NCBI GenBank assembly: GCA_029939085.1
Contig: JAOZTQ010000092.1
Location: forward strand, 1-6,108
Reading direction: 5' to 3'
DNA: 6,108 bases
Source: Candidatus Nanopelagicales bacterium
GTDB lineage: Bacteria > Actinomycetota > Actinomycetes > S36-B12 > GCA-2699445
In this document: piece after piece, positions 5,626-6,108 of the stretch
Position numbering within the stretch: the stretch's first letter is position 1
Layout of the letters: each line of letters starts with the position of its first letter
Position numbers and translations under genes: made by a program
The notes under the pieces: generated by a model
Told to the model about the DNA's origin: nothing
Database searches by the model: none
The model's input: the letters and a program-made list of their open reading frames with translations, nothing else

Positions 5626-6108
5626 AGAGTGATTCACGAGATTTTCGAACTGGTGATGGCGGGTGGCCGACGCAGCTTAATGACCTTTGCGGTGATCGCC
5701 CACAACAGATCTTCGTCAGAGGCACCGGTGCACTTAGGCTGCTCGCGCTCCGTTCCGTCGCGATTGTTGGAGCCAGGAGTGCCACCCCCCACGGTCTGGC
5801 AGTTGCGGAACGTTTAGCAGCTGAACTGGCAGCAACAGGTTGGTCGATATTTTCAGGGGCGGCTCGCGGAATAGATACGGCAGCACATATTGGCGCAATG
5901 TCAGCAGGAGGCACCACATGCGCCGTGGTGGCCGGTGGGATCGATCGACCCCAATCGACCGCTACTTCACGACTACTGGATCGGGTGATGGATAAGGGTC
6001 TGATACTTGCGGAGCAATCTGGTCAGGCACCCCCTCAAAAACATAGTTTCCTGGAACGAAACCGCATGATCGCAGCCATGACCCGCGCCACCATCGTCAT
6101 TGAGGCCG
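5622..6108 (+). CDS. dprA: DNA-processing protein DprA, 5' part (runs off the window)
   Basis: The frame from the ATG at 5622 (ATGA overlap with yifB) stays open to the edge for 162 codons and gives a DprA/Smf Rossmann-like domain. Visible motifs are WPTQLNDL (15-22), IFVRGTGALRLLALRSVAIV (30-49), GARSATPHG (50-58), FSGAARGIDTAAHIGA (77-92), VVAGGIDRP (102-110) and SFLERNRMIAAMTRATIVIEA (142-162). DprA binds single-stranded DNA and loads RecA during transformation. Two oddities stand out. The protein begins only 14 residues before the WP motif, so the roughly 80-100-residue N-terminal domain usual in DprA is absent; the frame is closed by a TGA at 5571 with no alternative start. Also the usual YPxxH/N after GGxDxP reads QSTATS. 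A GAGG lies only 2 nt from the ATG, too close to be ideal, so coupling to yifB is likely. The C-terminus cannot be assessed. Confidence 0.93.
   Translation, partial: MKSDSRDFRTGDGGWPTQLNDLCGDRPQQIFVRGTGALRLLALRSVAIVGARSATPHGLAVAERLAAELAATGWSIFSGAARGIDTAAHIGAMSAGGTTCAVVAGGIDRPQSTATSRLLDRVMDKGLILAEQSGQAPPQKHSFLERNRMIAAMTRATIVIEA

Noticed and set aside
5591..5917. A 108-codon open frame on the - strand opposite dprA
   Set aside because: It is antisense to clear DprA motifs, with a composition typical of a shadow frame.

Overview
The window is a housekeeping block in which every gene lies on the + strand, tightly packed. The order is the 3' end of rpsP, then khpA, rimM, trmD, rplS, lepB, rnhB, yraN (UPF0102), yifB/comM and the 5' part of dprA, which runs off the right edge. 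This order, the actinobacterial style of the S16 tail, the Cys-Cys pair in LepB and the L19 sequence point to a member of the Actinomycetota. GC content looks moderate by eye, roughly mid-50s percent, so this is not a typical high-GC Streptomyces or Mycobacterium. I cannot name a genus.

Layout. Positions 1-905 hold the ribosomal protein S16 tail, the KH-domain RNA-binding protein KhpA and the 30S maturation factor RimM, with 1-nt gaps between them if RimM starts at 393. TrmD (938-1660) follows a good Shine-Dalgarno. A 158-nt gap (1661-1818) is the largest non-coding stretch. It holds several hairpins, the strongest directly next to the rplS ribosome-binding region, and a weak possible promoter. 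rplS, lepB and rnhB then run from 1819 to 3613 with short gaps. A 66-nt gap precedes yraN. yraN, yifB and dprA overlap each other by 1 and 4 nt and are probably translationally coupled.

Functionally the left half makes and matures ribosomes and tRNA (S16, KhpA, RimM, the TrmD m1G37 methyltransferase, L19). The middle supplies protein export (signal peptidase I) and RNA:DNA hybrid removal (RNase HII). The right half is a DNA-processing group (YraN, the ComM-like AAA+ protein and DprA) linked in other bacteria to DNA uptake and recombination.

I see no undescribed defence system, mobile element, CRISPR array or RNA gene. The points most worth checking are the DprA that begins without the usual N-terminal domain and has a changed loop motif, the structured leader in front of rplS, the near-identical 42-bp repeats in the rpsP tail, an Arg replacing the motif Lys of YraN, and the apparent absence of the DUF2469 gene usually found between rnhB and yraN in actinobacteria.
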